A stretch of DNA of 41,498 nucleotides from DASUXA01 sp036378155 (lineage in GTDB: Bacteria > Actinomycetota > Actinomycetes > Mycobacteriales > Micromonosporaceae): assembly GCA_036378155.1 (NCBI GenBank), contig DASUXA010000004.1, positions 1 to 41,498 of the forward strand, given 5' to 3'. The notes beneath the pieces are model-generated. The model saw nothing but the letters and a program-made list of their open reading frames with translations. It searched no databases and was not told the DNA's origin. The number at the start of each line of letters is the position of its first letter. The first letter of the stretch is position 1. Positions 12,782-20,156 of the stretch are shown in pieces. Made by a program: the position numbers and the translations under genes.

Positions 12782-13579
12782 TCACTCGGCGACCTGCTCG
12801 CGGTGCTCGCGCAGCATCGTGCGGCTGCGTACCAGGCGGATCAGGGTGACCAGGAAGACGCCGCCGACCACGTTGCCGAAGATCGCCCAGGCGAGCCAGC
12901 CCAGGTAGTCCAGATACCCGTACGTGGTATGCCCGTAGTGCAACCCGGTGAAGATGATCACCGAGTCCAGGATCGAGTGGTCCAGACGCAGACCGGCCAG
13001 CAGGAACCCGGCGCCGACCGCCGCCGCGATCTTCCCCGGCACCGAGTCGGTGCCCTGCTGCATCCGGGTCATCAACGTGATCACCGCGCCCGCGACCACC
13101 GCCAGGCAGAACGAGCGCGCGGTGAACCCCAGGTCGATGAAGTACGCCCCGGCCTCCACCCCCTGACGCCCCAGCTCCGGCAGCGCCACCACGACCAGCC
13201 AGGTCATCACCCACGCGCCGACCAGGTTCGCCACCAGCGTGCCCAGCCACAGCCGGGCGAGATCGCGGGGCCTCGCCTCGCCCGCCGCGACCACCGCGAC
13301 CGGTACCAGGAAACCCTCGGTGAACAGTTCGCCGTGCCCGAGCAGCAGAGCGACCAGCCCGAAGCTGAACGCCACCCCGGCCAGCAGCGTGTCGCCGGTA
13401 GCAGCCTCGACCGCGAGCAGCGCCATCACCCCGGTCATCACGTCGATACCGCCGACCACACCCGTCGCGAACAGGTTCGACCAGGTCCGGTACACCCGCT
13501 GGCTGCCCTCGGAGACGATCCGGTCGAACGACTCCTCCAGCCGCGCCTCGCGCGCCTCGCCCTGGTTCTCGTCCGTCAC
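12782..13579 (-). CDS. Formate/nitrite transporter (FNT) family channel
   Basis: A 265-residue integral membrane protein with six predicted helices and FNT-type pore features: an ANLVGAW segment in the middle, DHSILDS before the fifth helix region, and FGNVVGGVFLV in the last helix. FNT proteins are pentameric channels for formate, nitrite or small carboxylates. The N terminus is charged and cytoplasmic. I chose the GTG at 13579 because AAGGGG lies six bases upstream; a TTG further upstream is open but less likely. No formate lyase or nitrite reductase lies in this window, so the substrate is not evident; export of a fermentation acid during low oxygen is one possibility. Confidence 0.85.
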   Translation of the reverse strand: MTDENQGEAREARLEESFDRIVSEGSQRVYRTWSNLFATGVVGGIDVMTGVMALLAVEAATGDTLLAGVAFSFGLVALLLGHGELFTEGFLVPVAVVAAGEARPRDLARLWLGTLVANLVGAWVMTWLVVVALPELGRQGVEAGAYFIDLGFTARSFCLAVVAGAVITLMTRMQQGTDSVPGKIAAAVGAGFLLAGLRLDHSILDSVIIFTGLHYGHTTYGYLDYLGWLAWAIFGNVVGGVFLVTLIRLVRSRTMLREHREQVAE

Positions 13580-13677
13580 CTCGATCCCCTTGTTCCGCCC
13601 GTCACGTTTGCCCTGCGGGTTCGCGCACTTCGCCGTTCCGGCTGCCGCACTCGGGCACAATGGCGACGACGGACCGG

Positions 13678-13709
13678 CCGCGACCGGGGGCGACAGGTCG
13701 CCCGGTCGC
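13678..13709. repeat. Imperfect inverted repeat before the USP/FNT divergent promoter
   Basis: The arms are GCGACCGGGGGCGAC and GTCGCCCGGTCGC around AG, about 13 pairs with a two-base bulge. It lies directly beside the putative DevR box at 13710. It may be an extra regulator site or a hairpin in the 5' leader of the FNT transcript. Confidence 0.45.
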
Positions 13710-13723
13710 GGGACCTGTGCCCC
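13710..13723. promoter_or_regulatory. Putative DevR-type box, USP/FNT divergent region
   Basis: GGGACCTGTGCCCC, followed by TGG, lies 52 bp upstream of the universal stress protein start (13776) and about 130 bp from the divergent FNT start. Confidence 0.6.
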
Positions 13724-13775
13724 TGGTACGGCGGGGTAAACCGCGCCAGGCTGGTCCCGATCGAGGAGGTCTGTG

Positions 13776-14270
13776 ATGGTTCACGGTCGGATCGTCATCG
13801 GTTTCGACGGGTCGCCGGCGGCGCGGCGGGCGCTGGCGTGGGCGGTCCGCGAGGCGGTACGACGGCCGGCGCGGCTGCTGGTGGTCACCGCGTACCCGCC
13901 GGCGGCCCACCCGGAGCACCCGGCCGGCTCCTCGGCACGCGTCGACGACCTGCTCGGTCTGGTCCGGGCGCAACGCGAGGCGATCGCCGCCGCGGTCGCC
14001 GGGCTGGGCACCGAGCCGCCGGTCGTCGGACGTCAGGTCGTGATCGCCGACCCCGTCGTCGCGCTGTGCCACGCCGGTACGATGGCGGACCTGCTCGTGC
14101 TGGGCGTGGCGAGCCGGGACGGGCTCGCCACCTCGACCGCCGGGCGGATCGCGCAGGCGTTCGCGGACCGACGCCACCGGGGCATCGCGTGCCCGCTGGT
14201 GGTCGTACCGGGGGCGGAGCCGGCGCTGCCGACCGCCGAGACCGCCGAACTGGTCGGGGCGATCGGCTGA
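13776..14270 (+). CDS. Universal stress protein, single domain, degenerate ATP site
   Basis: A 164-residue protein with one UspA domain. The N-terminal VIGFDGSPAARRALAWAVREA is typical, but the C-terminal G-2x-G-9x-G(S/T) loop is not: the region reads LGVASRDGLATSTAGRIAQAF. ATP binding is therefore doubtful and it may belong to the non-nucleotide class of Usp proteins. ATG 13776 is preferred over the overlapping GTG 13773 because GAGGAGGT ends five bases before it. It has a DevR-type box upstream and converges on the CBS-BON gene, only two bases separating their stop codons. Confidence 0.88.
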   Translation: MVHGRIVIGFDGSPAARRALAWAVREAVRRPARLLVVTAYPPAAHPEHPAGSSARVDDLLGLVRAQREAIAAAVAGLGTEPPVVGRQVVIADPVVALCHAGTMADLLVLGVASRDGLATSTAGRIAQAFADRRHRGIACPLVVVPGAEPALPTAETAELVGAIG

Positions 14271-14272
14271 CC

Positions 14273-14959
14273 TCAACGCCACAGCCGCGCGGACGCGTCG
14301 TCGTCCAGGCTGTCCCCTTCGTACCCGAGCCGGTCGACGACCTCGACCACCCCGTCCACGGCGCGCGTCAGCCGGACCGCGATCTCGACGTCGCGCCGTC
14401 GCGGCAGGGTTCCGGACAACGTGACCACTCCCCCGGCGACCGCCACGGCGACGCGCGCCGGGTCCAGCCCCAGCACCCGGTCGAACACCTCGCGGCGGAC
14501 CTCGCCGGCGATCAGGTCGTCGGCGTGCAGGAAGACGCGCAGCAGGTCGGTACGGGTCACGATGCCGCGCAGCCGGCGCTGGTCGTCGACCACCGGCAGC
14601 CGTTTGACGCCGAGGCTGTCCATCATCCGGGCGGCGGCGCCCACGGTGGCGTCCGGGCTGATCGTGTACGCCGGGGCGGTCATCACCTGCCGGGCTGTCG
14701 CCGCCACCGCCTTCGCCCGCGCCTGCTGCCGTTCGGCGGACTCGAGGATCTGGGCGGTGCTCAACCCACCGGCGTACTCGATCTTGCGGAGCAGGTCGAC
14801 CGCCGACACCACGCCGACCACCCGGCCGTTCTCGTCGAGCACCGGAGCGCCGCTCACCCCGCGCCCGGTGAACAGTTCGACGATGTCCCGGTACGGGGTG
14901 TCCTCGCGCAGCGCCGCGACGTCGGCGGTCATCACGTCGCTGATCCGACGGTGCAGCAT
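14273..14959 (-). CDS. CBS-pair and BON domain protein
   Basis: A 228-residue protein with two CBS motifs (about 8-60, starting VMTADVAALREDTP, and 91-145, starting VMTAPAYTISPDATV) followed by a BON domain (about 155-215, with VAVAGGVVTLSGTLPRRRDVE). CBS pairs bind adenosyl ligands such as AMP, ATP or SAM; BON domains are associated with membranes or small ligands. Proteins of this fused type are common in actinobacterial hypoxia islands, and the CBS protein Hrp1 (Rv2626c) is one of the strongest DosR targets in M. tuberculosis. The gene lies 10 bp downstream of the flavodoxin gene and is probably co-transcribed from the palindrome at 15535. Confidence 0.9.
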   Translation of the reverse strand: MLHRRISDVMTADVAALREDTPYRDIVELFTGRGVSGAPVLDENGRVVGVVSAVDLLRKIEYAGGLSTAQILESAERQQARAKAVAATARQVMTAPAYTISPDATVGAAARMMDSLGVKRLPVVDDQRRLRGIVTRTDLLRVFLHADDLIAGEVRREVFDRVLGLDPARVAVAVAGGVVTLSGTLPRRRDVEIAVRLTRAVDGVVEVVDRLGYEGDSLDDDASARLWR

Positions 14960-14969
14960 CGCGCGCGCC

Positions 14970-15479
14970 TCAGGTCGACGTCAGCATCGCCGTGGTCGAC
15001 AGGGCGTCGGCGATCTCCGCAGCCCAGGCGTCGATCGCCTGCCAGTCCCGGAAGTCGCCGACCGGCGCGCGCAGCGACATGACCACGGCGCGCTCACCGA
15101 AGCCGAGCTTGTGCCGGTCGATGCAGCCGGCGAACAGCCGGTGCCCGCGTGCGTGGGTACCGGCGACGATCTCCGCGATGTCCACCGGCTCCTCGGTGGG
15201 CTTCGGCGGTTCGCCGACCGGTCCGCTGGAGAACAGCCACGTCGGGCGTACCGCGAACTCCGCGCGCAGGTTCTGGACCAGGTCGCGGGCCTGGTCCAGC
15301 CACCGCCCCATGTACACGGCGCTGCCGACCACGGCGGCGTCGTAGCCGTCCAGCGTCTGGACGGTTTCCGGTGACCGCAGGAACACCTCGATCCCCCGGC
15401 TGCTCAGCGCCTGCGCGATCCGCTCGGCGATCTCACGGGTCGCGCCGTGCCTGCTGGCCGCGGTGACCATGACCTTCAT
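14970..15479 (-). CDS. Flavodoxin-domain protein (HemG/MioC-like)
   Basis: A 169-residue protein starting MKVMVTAASRHGATREIAERIAQAL, a flavodoxin-type FMN phosphate loop, followed by YDAAVVGSAVYMGRWLDQAR, which resembles menaquinone-dependent protoporphyrinogen oxidase and other flavodoxin-like oxidoreductases. It probably binds FMN and carries electrons. The ATG at 15479 follows GCGGGGGTGTGTC. It heads a unit with the CBS-BON gene. A 20-base palindrome lies 56-75 bp upstream, the best placed box of this transcript. The electron donor and acceptor cannot be deduced. Confidence 0.85.
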   Translation of the reverse strand: MKVMVTAASRHGATREIAERIAQALSSRGIEVFLRSPETVQTLDGYDAAVVGSAVYMGRWLDQARDLVQNLRAEFAVRPTWLFSSGPVGEPPKPTEEPVDIAEIVAGTHARGHRLFAGCIDRHKLGFGERAVVMSLRAPVGDFRDWQAIDAWAAEIADALSTTAMLTST

Positions 15480-15534
15480 GACACACCCCCGCTTGGTAGC
15501 TGTCTCCACCGTGCGACCGCCACGCGCCGCGTCG

Positions 15535-15554
15535 GCAGGGCCGAACGGCCCTGC
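15535..15554. promoter_or_regulatory. Long palindromic box before the flavodoxin-CBS operon
   Basis: GCAGGGCCGAACGGCCCTGC has two perfect 8-bp arms around GAAC. Its core GGGCCGAACGGCCC aligns with the other boxes in this window. It lies 56-75 bp upstream of the flavodoxin start. As RNA it could also fold as a short hairpin after the preceding gene. Confidence 0.6.
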
Positions 15555-15608
15555 GTCCCACGGCGGCACGCCGGTGTCGCCCGGCGGTGTCGCCCGCCGG
15601 GGGGCCGG

Positions 15609-16094
15609 TCACCCGCCCGTGGGCGGGGCGAGTTCGAGCGGCGGGCAGTCCACGTCCAGCAGGCGTACCCGGGTCGCCTGCAGACGGTCGATGAGCACCG
15701 TCATGAACCGGCGGCTCAACGCGTACCCGAGGGCAGGGTCCTCGTCGCACAGCCGCAGCACCCCGGGACCGTCGAACTCGACCGCCAGGGTGCGCTCCAC
15801 CGCCACCGCCCCGAAGTGCCACCGGTACGGCGGGGCGAACCACGACCAGCCGAGCACCGTTCCGCCGGTCAGCTCGTCGATGACCACGTCGCCGCCCCCG
15901 GGCGCGGCGATGTCCAGCGCGATGCGACCCTCGCGGATCAGCCAGAACCGGGTCGCCGCCCGTCCCTCGTGGAAGATCCGGTACCCCGGCTGGTAGACCG
16001 CGCGCTTGGCCTGGAAGGACAGGGTCCGCAGCCACGGCGTGGGCAGGTCCGCCAGGAACGGATGGCCCGCCATCAGGTCGAACGTGGTGATCAT
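15609..16094 (-). CDS. Cyclic-nucleotide-binding-domain protein without HTH
   Basis: A 161-residue protein that is almost entirely one cNMP-binding beta-barrel (about 10-130: YQPGYRIFHEGRAATRFWLIREGRIALDI ... GGTVLGWSWFAPPYRWHFGAVAVERT), like the sensor half of Crp/Fnr regulators. The C-terminal helix-turn-helix of Crp proteins is absent, the chain ending soon after the dimer-helix region. The sequence lacks an obvious cAMP-phosphate cassette, so the ligand is unclear. GAGGAG precedes ATG 16094. It follows hsp20 on the same strand with a strong hairpin between them, so its expression may depend on readthrough. It probably works through protein contacts, not DNA. Confidence 0.85.
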   Translation of the reverse strand: MITTFDLMAGHPFLADLPTPWLRTLSFQAKRAVYQPGYRIFHEGRAATRFWLIREGRIALDIAAPGGGDVVIDELTGGTVLGWSWFAPPYRWHFGAVAVERTLAVEFDGPGVLRLCDEDPALGYALSRRFMTVLIDRLQATRVRLLDVDCPPLELAPPTGG

Positions 16095-16126
16095 TGTGGG
16101 CTCCTCGCCGGGTACCGGCAGATGGC

Positions 16127-16168
16127 GCCCGCCGGGCGCGGGGTCGTGCGACCCCGCGCCCGGCGGGC
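16127..16168 (-). terminator. 19-bp perfect hairpin between hsp20 and the cNMP gene
   Basis: Arms 16127-16145 and 16150-16168 are exact reverse complements, all GC-rich, with loop GTGC. No T-run follows on the minus strand, as is usual for actinomycete hairpin terminators. It could terminate or attenuate the DUF1876-hsp20 transcript, or protect its 3' end. Confidence 0.7.
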
Positions 16169-16174
16169 CCCGGT

Positions 16175-16582
16175 TCACTGCCGCTTGTTGATCTCGACCG
16201 GGATCGCCTTCTCCGGTCGCTCGACGCGCATCGGGATGTCGATGGTGAGGATTCCGTCGCTGTACCGCGCCGTGATCGCGTCCTGCCGGGCGGCGGGCGG
16301 CAGCGGTACCGCGCGGAACAGCGAGCCGTACTGGAACTCCGAACGCACCTTGTCCCGCTGCTCCTCGGCGCGCTCGACGCGCAGCCGCAGCTCACCCTCG
16401 GTACAGGTGATCTCGATGTCTTTCTCCGGGTCGACGCCGGGCAGCTCCGCCCGGATCACGTACCGGCCCTCCTCCTGGAACTCCTCGATGCGGATGGTCG
16501 GCGTGAACATCGGCAGCCAGGACAGACCGGACCAGTCGAACGACGTCGACGCGCCTCCCCGCCGGCGGGAGATTCCCGGCAT
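16175..16582 (-). CDS. Hsp20/alpha-crystallin small heat-shock protein
   Basis: A 135-residue small heat-shock protein. The alpha-crystallin domain runs from about residue 28 (TPTIRIEEFQEEGRYVIRAELPGVDPEKDIEI) to about 122 (RYSDGILTIDIPM), and the C-terminal anchoring motif I-x-V occurs in KAIPVEI. It is an ATP-independent holdase that forms oligomers. The family member HspX/Acr (Rv2031c) is a hallmark DosR target. Start ATG 16582 follows GAGGAGGT. It lies 32 bp downstream of the DUF1876 gene, with which it probably forms an operon driven by the boxes near 16956 and 17003. Confidence 0.95.
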   Translation of the reverse strand: MPGISRRRGGASTSFDWSGLSWLPMFTPTIRIEEFQEEGRYVIRAELPGVDPEKDIEITCTEGELRLRVERAEEQRDKVRSEFQYGSLFRAVPLPPAARQDAITARYSDGILTIDIPMRVERPEKAIPVEINKRQ

Positions 16583-16614
16583 AGCGACCTCCTCGATCTC
16601 GGTTCGCTTCGCGG

Positions 16615-16893
16615 TCAGTACGCCCGCAGGTGGGTCTTCTCGTGGGTGAAGCCCTCGATGTCCTCGGCCGCCGCGTGCAGCAGCCGGTGGGCCAGGTCGG
16701 ACAGGGCGCGCGCGGCGGCCAGTTCGTCGCCGATCTCCGGCACCTCACGGTCGGTCGGGTTCCGGCGGGCGCTTCCGGTGCCCCGCAGGTCGGTCCGGTC
16801 GCCGGTGTGCAGCCTCGCCTCGGCGTGCGTGCGACCCTCCTCGCCGTGCTCGTCGATGACGACGTCCACGGTCCAGCGCTTGGCGACAGTCAT
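16615..16893 (-). CDS. DUF1876 (Rv1738/Rv2632c-like) protein
   Basis: A 92-residue protein with the DUF1876 pattern: KRWTVDVVIDEHGEEGRTHAEARLHTGD, then RRNPTDREVPEIGDELAAARALSDLAHRLLHAAAEDIEG. Rv1738, the mycobacterial relative, is one of the most strongly DosR-induced genes, and its structure resembles ribosome hibernation factors. I infer a role in slowing translation in dormancy, but this has not been shown for this protein. Start ATG 16893 follows GAGGGGG. It heads the DUF1876-hsp20 unit. Confidence 0.88.
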   Translation of the reverse strand: MTVAKRWTVDVVIDEHGEEGRTHAEARLHTGDRTDLRGTGSARRNPTDREVPEIGDELAAARALSDLAHRLLHAAAEDIEGFTHEKTHLRAY

Positions 16894-16955
16894 CGCGTAC
16901 CCCCTCGATGTGGTGTTCGCACCGCACTCTGCCCGCCCGGCGCCGGCCGGCGGCA

Positions 16956-16969
16956 GGGGCGAACGCCCC
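16956..16969. promoter_or_regulatory. Putative DevR-type box, proximal to DUF1876
   Basis: GGGGCGAACGCCCC is a perfect dyad with centre GAAC, 63 bp upstream of the DUF1876 start at 16893. The centre is the same as in the box at 15535. Confidence 0.55.
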
Positions 16970-17002
16970 GCGACCGGCGGCAGGAGGTCCCGATACCGGG
17001 GT

Positions 17003-17018
17003 GGGAGCCGAAGGTCCC
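17003..17018. promoter_or_regulatory. Putative DevR-type box, DUF1876/nitroreductase divergent region
   Basis: GGGAGCCGAAGGTCCC; the reverse complement contains GGGACCTTCGGCTC, close to the consensus. It lies about 100 bp upstream of the plus-strand gene at 17118 and 110 bp upstream of DUF1876, so it may serve both directions. Confidence 0.6.
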
Positions 17019-17117
17019 GACCCCGGCGAGCATTTCGCCACTGGCCCAGTGGATCGACGGCGATCAGCCTGAAAGCTGAGGCGCCCGGACCACGGGCGCG
17101 AGCGAGGGAGACCGCCG

Positions 17118-17993
17118 GTGACGACGATCAAGCGGCAGGACGCGCCGAGCGTCGCGCTGTTGGCCCGGGCGGCGACGCTGACCGGCAACGCCCCCTCGCT
17201 GGTGAGCACGCGAGCGTGGCGCTGCCGGGTCGAGCGCGACGTGCTTCGGCTGTACGCCGAGCCGCAGCACCGCCCGGTCACCCTCGACCCGGACCGGCGC
17301 GCCCAGACCCTCAGCTGCGGCGTCGCGCTGCACCACGCGTACACCGCGGTCCGCGCCGCCGGGCACGACGCGGCGGTGCGCCGGCTGCCCGACCCGGCAC
17401 AACCGGACCTGATCGCCGAGGTACGGGTCGGTGGGCGCTGCGAACCGGAGCGGGACGTGCTGCGCCAGTACGCCGTCGTCGCGCGCCGCGCCGAAGCACC
17501 CGTCGGGCAGCAGTCGCCGAGCGTGCGTACCCTCGCCGAACTGCAGACCGTCGCCGAACGGTACGGCGCGCACCTGCTCCTGCTGCGCGACGACCAGCGC
17601 GCCGCCCTGTCCGCCCCGGACCGCACGGGTACCGCCGCGCCCGCGACCGAGCCGCTCGGCATTCCCACCGACCCCCGCGACGTGTACGCGCTGCTGTACG
17701 GCGACAGCGACGACCGGCACGGCTGGCTGCGCGGCGGCGAGGCGCTGTCCGCGGTGTGCCTGACCGCCGCCGACGACCGGCTGGCTGCGGTACCGGTCGG
17801 ACCGCCGCTCGGCCCGTCGATCGCGACCCGTACCGCGCTGTTCACGCTGGTCGGGGTGCGTTACCCGTACCTCGTGCTGCGGCTCACCGAAGGCACCCAG
17901 GCGGGTCCGTCGTCACCGGTGCGTCGGCGCGACGCCGACGTGGTCGGGTCGGGCACGGACACGCCGCGATCGCGAACCCGGAGGACACCATGA
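17118..17993 (+). CDS. Acg-family nitroreductase-like protein, degenerate
   Basis: A 291-residue protein of the Acg/Rv3131 family. The family shares an N-terminal PSxHNxQPWRF motif and SCGAALHH. Here SCGVALHHAYTAVRAAG (about 66-82) and WLRGGEALSAVCLTAADD are kept, but the first motif reads APSLVSTRAWRCRV, so the HNxQPW part, close to FMN, is lost. The family binds FMN and may act as flavin storage or a stress oxidoreductase; this member may not bind flavin normally. It starts at a GTG after GAGGGAG, and its stop overlaps the next start as ATGA, so it is translated together with a canonical paralogue. Confidence 0.85.
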   Translation: MTTIKRQDAPSVALLARAATLTGNAPSLVSTRAWRCRVERDVLRLYAEPQHRPVTLDPDRRAQTLSCGVALHHAYTAVRAAGHDAAVRRLPDPAQPDLIAEVRVGGRCEPERDVLRQYAVVARRAEAPVGQQSPSVRTLAELQTVAERYGAHLLLLRDDQRAALSAPDRTGTAAPATEPLGIPTDPRDVYALLYGDSDDRHGWLRGGEALSAVCLTAADDRLAAVPVGPPLGPSIATRTALFTLVGVRYPYLVLRLTEGTQAGPSSPVRRRDADVVGSGTDTPRSRTRRTP

Positions 17994-19054
17994 GCGGGTA
18001 CCGACTGGGCGACGGCGGCGCGGGTCGCCGCGCCGCGCACCCCGACCACCCCGTCGACGGGTGGGGTACCGGACCGGACGGCAGCCCGGACCGCGTGCTG
18101 CGCGAGTGCCTGTCCGCGGCGATCGCCGCACCTTCGGTCCACAACACCCAGCCGTGGCGGTTCCGGCCGCGCGGCGGCGGCGTGGACGTGTTCGCCGACT
18201 ACACCCGACGGCTCGACGTGATCGACCCGGACGGGCGGGAACTGATGATCAGCGTCGGAGCGGCGATCCTCAACCTGCGGGTGGCGATCCTCGCCCACGG
18301 GCGCGAGCCGCTGCTGCGGCCGTTCCCGTCGCCCGGCGAACCCGACCTGGTCGCGCACGTCACACCCGGTCCGCCGCAGCGCCCGGACGCCACGGTACGG
18401 GCGCTCGCCGACGCCGTCCCCCGGCGCCGGACCAACCGCCGGCCGTTCTCCAGCGCGCCCGTCCCGGACGAGGTCCTCGGTGAGCTCGCCGCCGCGGCGC
18501 GTGCCGAGGGCGCCGAGCTGACCGTCGCCGACCGGTCCGCCCGCGAGGCGGTGATCAGCCTGGTCCGTACCGCCGACGCGCGCCGTCGCGAGGACCCCGC
18601 CTACTGGGCGGAACTGGCCGAGTGGACGCTTGCCTTGCCGGGTCGCCGCGACGGGGTACCGCCGGAGACGTTCGGCCCGTGGAGCGCGTTGGAGGCGCTG
18701 CCGCTGCGCGACTTCGGGCTGATCCAGCCCGCCCGCAACCGCCGGGTGGCGCATTTCGAGGACGAGCCGACCCTCGCGGTCCTGCGCACGCCCGGCGACG
18801 GGACGACCGAATGGCTGCGCGCCGGGCAGGCGCTGGAACGGGTGCTGCTGACCGCGACGGTACGGGGCGTGGCGTCCACCCTGATGACCCAGCCGGTGGA
18901 GATCCCCGAGCTGCGCAGCCTGCTCGACGACCCGATGGCGGGCCGCCGGGCGCAGGCGGTGATCCGGCTGGGGTACGGCCCGCCGACCGCGCCGACGCCG
19001 CGCCGATCCCTGCGCGACGTGCTCGTCACGCCGCACGCCGACATGGTCTGGTGA
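17990..19054 (+). CDS. Acg-family nitroreductase, canonical
   Basis: A 354-residue protein with the family motif AAPSVHNTQPWRFRPRGGGVDVFADYTRRLDVIDPDGRELMISVGAAILNLRVA and the C-terminal WLRAGQALERVLLTATVRGVASTLMTQPVEIPELR. Compared with the preceding gene the flavin-site motif is intact, so it probably binds FMN. M. tuberculosis Acg (Rv2032) and Rv3131 are DosR-regulated relatives of unknown substrate. ATG 17990 sits in an ATGA overlap with the upstream gene. The first 35 residues are a low-complexity Gly/Asp/Pro extension not expected in the core fold. Confidence 0.92.
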   Translation: MSGYRLGDGGAGRRAAHPDHPVDGWGTGPDGSPDRVLRECLSAAIAAPSVHNTQPWRFRPRGGGVDVFADYTRRLDVIDPDGRELMISVGAAILNLRVAILAHGREPLLRPFPSPGEPDLVAHVTPGPPQRPDATVRALADAVPRRRTNRRPFSSAPVPDEVLGELAAAARAEGAELTVADRSAREAVISLVRTADARRREDPAYWAELAEWTLALPGRRDGVPPETFGPWSALEALPLRDFGLIQPARNRRVAHFEDEPTLAVLRTPGDGTTEWLRAGQALERVLLTATVRGVASTLMTQPVEIPELRSLLDDPMAGRRAQAVIRLGYGPPTAPTPRRSLRDVLVTPHADMVW

Positions 19055-19105
19055 GTACCCGTACCGCTCCCCCGCGTCGAGCGGCTGCGCCGGCGCCCGC
19101 CGCCC

Positions 19106-19119
19106 GGGACCAAGGTCCC
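19106..19119. promoter_or_regulatory. Putative DevR-type box before tandem USP
   Basis: GGGACCAAGGTCCC has perfect 6-bp arms around AA, the most symmetric site in the window. It lies 73 bp upstream of the ATG at 19193. Confidence 0.65.
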
Positions 19120-19192
19120 ACGCCGCCGGTCGGGGTGACTCTGGCTGCCCAGCCGACCCCGGCGCGAGGCTCGAAGTGACGAAGGAGGTGCC

Positions 19193-20083
19193 ATGACCCG
19201 CACTCACGCGGTGGTGGTCGGGTTCGACGGCTCGACCGGCAGCCAGTCCGCGTTGAACGTCGCGGTGTGGGAGGCGAGCAGACGCCGCCTGCCGCTGCGC
19301 ATCGTGCACGGGTACCTCCCGCCGGTGCTGTACTCGCCGATCGGGCTGACCCCGTACAGCGCCGCGGTCGACGCCCCGCTGCACACCGCCCGGCACCTCG
19401 TCCACGACGCCGCGCGGACGATCCGCAGCAGGTATCCGGATCTGGACGTCGCCACCGCGGTCATCGCCGGCAGCCCGGCTGGGGTACTGGTCGAGGAGTC
19501 GCGGCAGGCGACCCTGGTCGTGGTGGGCTGCCGGGGGCTGGGCGGATTCTCCGGGCTGCTGCTCGGCTCGGTCAGCTCGCAGGTCGCCACGCACGCGGTC
19601 AGCCCGGTGATCGTGGTACGCCCGGAGGCCGGGGACGTGGAACGCAGCGGACCCGTCGTGGTCGGTGTCGACGGCTCCGCGCCCAGCATGGCCGCCATCG
19701 AGTTCGCGTTCGACGAGGCAGCCGCGCGCCACGTGCCCGTGGTCGCGCAGTACATCTGGGTCACCCCGCCGACCGGCAACCTGGGCCCGATCACCGAGTG
19801 GCACTACGACCCGCGGGAAGCCGCCGACGAGGCCGAACGGGTGCTCGCCGAGCTGGTCGCCGGCTGGTCGGAGAAGTACCCGGACGTGGCGGTACACCGC
19901 CAGCCGATCCACGCCGCCAGCCCGGCGGAGCTGCTGCTCGAGTCCGCCGACGAAGCCGGCCTGATCGTGGTCGGCAACCGCGGCCGCGGCGGGTTCGCCG
20001 AACTGCTGCTCGGCTCGGTCAGTCGCGCCCTGATCCACCACGCGAACTGCCCCGTAGCAGTGGTCCACCGGCGGTCCACCTAG
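19193..20083 (+). CDS. Universal stress protein, tandem UspA domains
   Basis: A 296-residue tandem Usp with domains at about 5-145 and 152-294. Both ATP signatures are intact: GCRGLGGFSGLLLGS and GNRGRGGFAELLLGS. It resembles the Rv2623/Rv2005c type that regulates mycobacterial growth in an ATP-dependent way. GAAGGAGGTGCC before ATG 19193 is an excellent ribosome-binding site and the upstream box is perfectly palindromic, so this is probably a highly induced gene. It is similar to the Usp at 3534, suggesting duplication within the island. Confidence 0.95.
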   Translation: MTRTHAVVVGFDGSTGSQSALNVAVWEASRRRLPLRIVHGYLPPVLYSPIGLTPYSAAVDAPLHTARHLVHDAARTIRSRYPDLDVATAVIAGSPAGVLVEESRQATLVVVGCRGLGGFSGLLLGSVSSQVATHAVSPVIVVRPEAGDVERSGPVVVGVDGSAPSMAAIEFAFDEAAARHVPVVAQYIWVTPPTGNLGPITEWHYDPREAADEAERVLAELVAGWSEKYPDVAVHRQPIHAASPAELLLESADEAGLIVVGNRGRGGFAELLLGSVSRALIHHANCPVAVVHRRST

Positions 20084-20087
20084 TACC

Positions 20088-20139
20088 CACGACCAGTCCC
20101 CACGACCAGTCCCGACGGCCAGTCCCCGCGACCGGTCCC
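20088..20139 (+). repeat. Four tandem 13-bp repeats before the next USP
   Basis: The units are CACGACCAGTCCC twice exactly, then GACGGCCAGTCCC and CGCGACCGGTCCC. They fill nearly all of the 73-bp gap between two usp genes and stop just before the GAGAGGAGAA ribosome-binding site. Each contains GTCCC, a half-site of the DevR-type box. Confidence 0.75.
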
Positions 20140-20156
20140 CGCGAGAGGAGAACGAG

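Noticed and set aside
17118..17993. Pseudogene call for the degenerate nitroreductase
   Set aside because: The frame is intact, has a ribosome-binding site and overlaps the next gene, and an equally degenerate copy exists at 25098; selection is more likely than decay.
20088..20139. CRISPR-like repeats
   Set aside because: Units are 13 bp, directly adjacent without spacers, and no cas genes are present.
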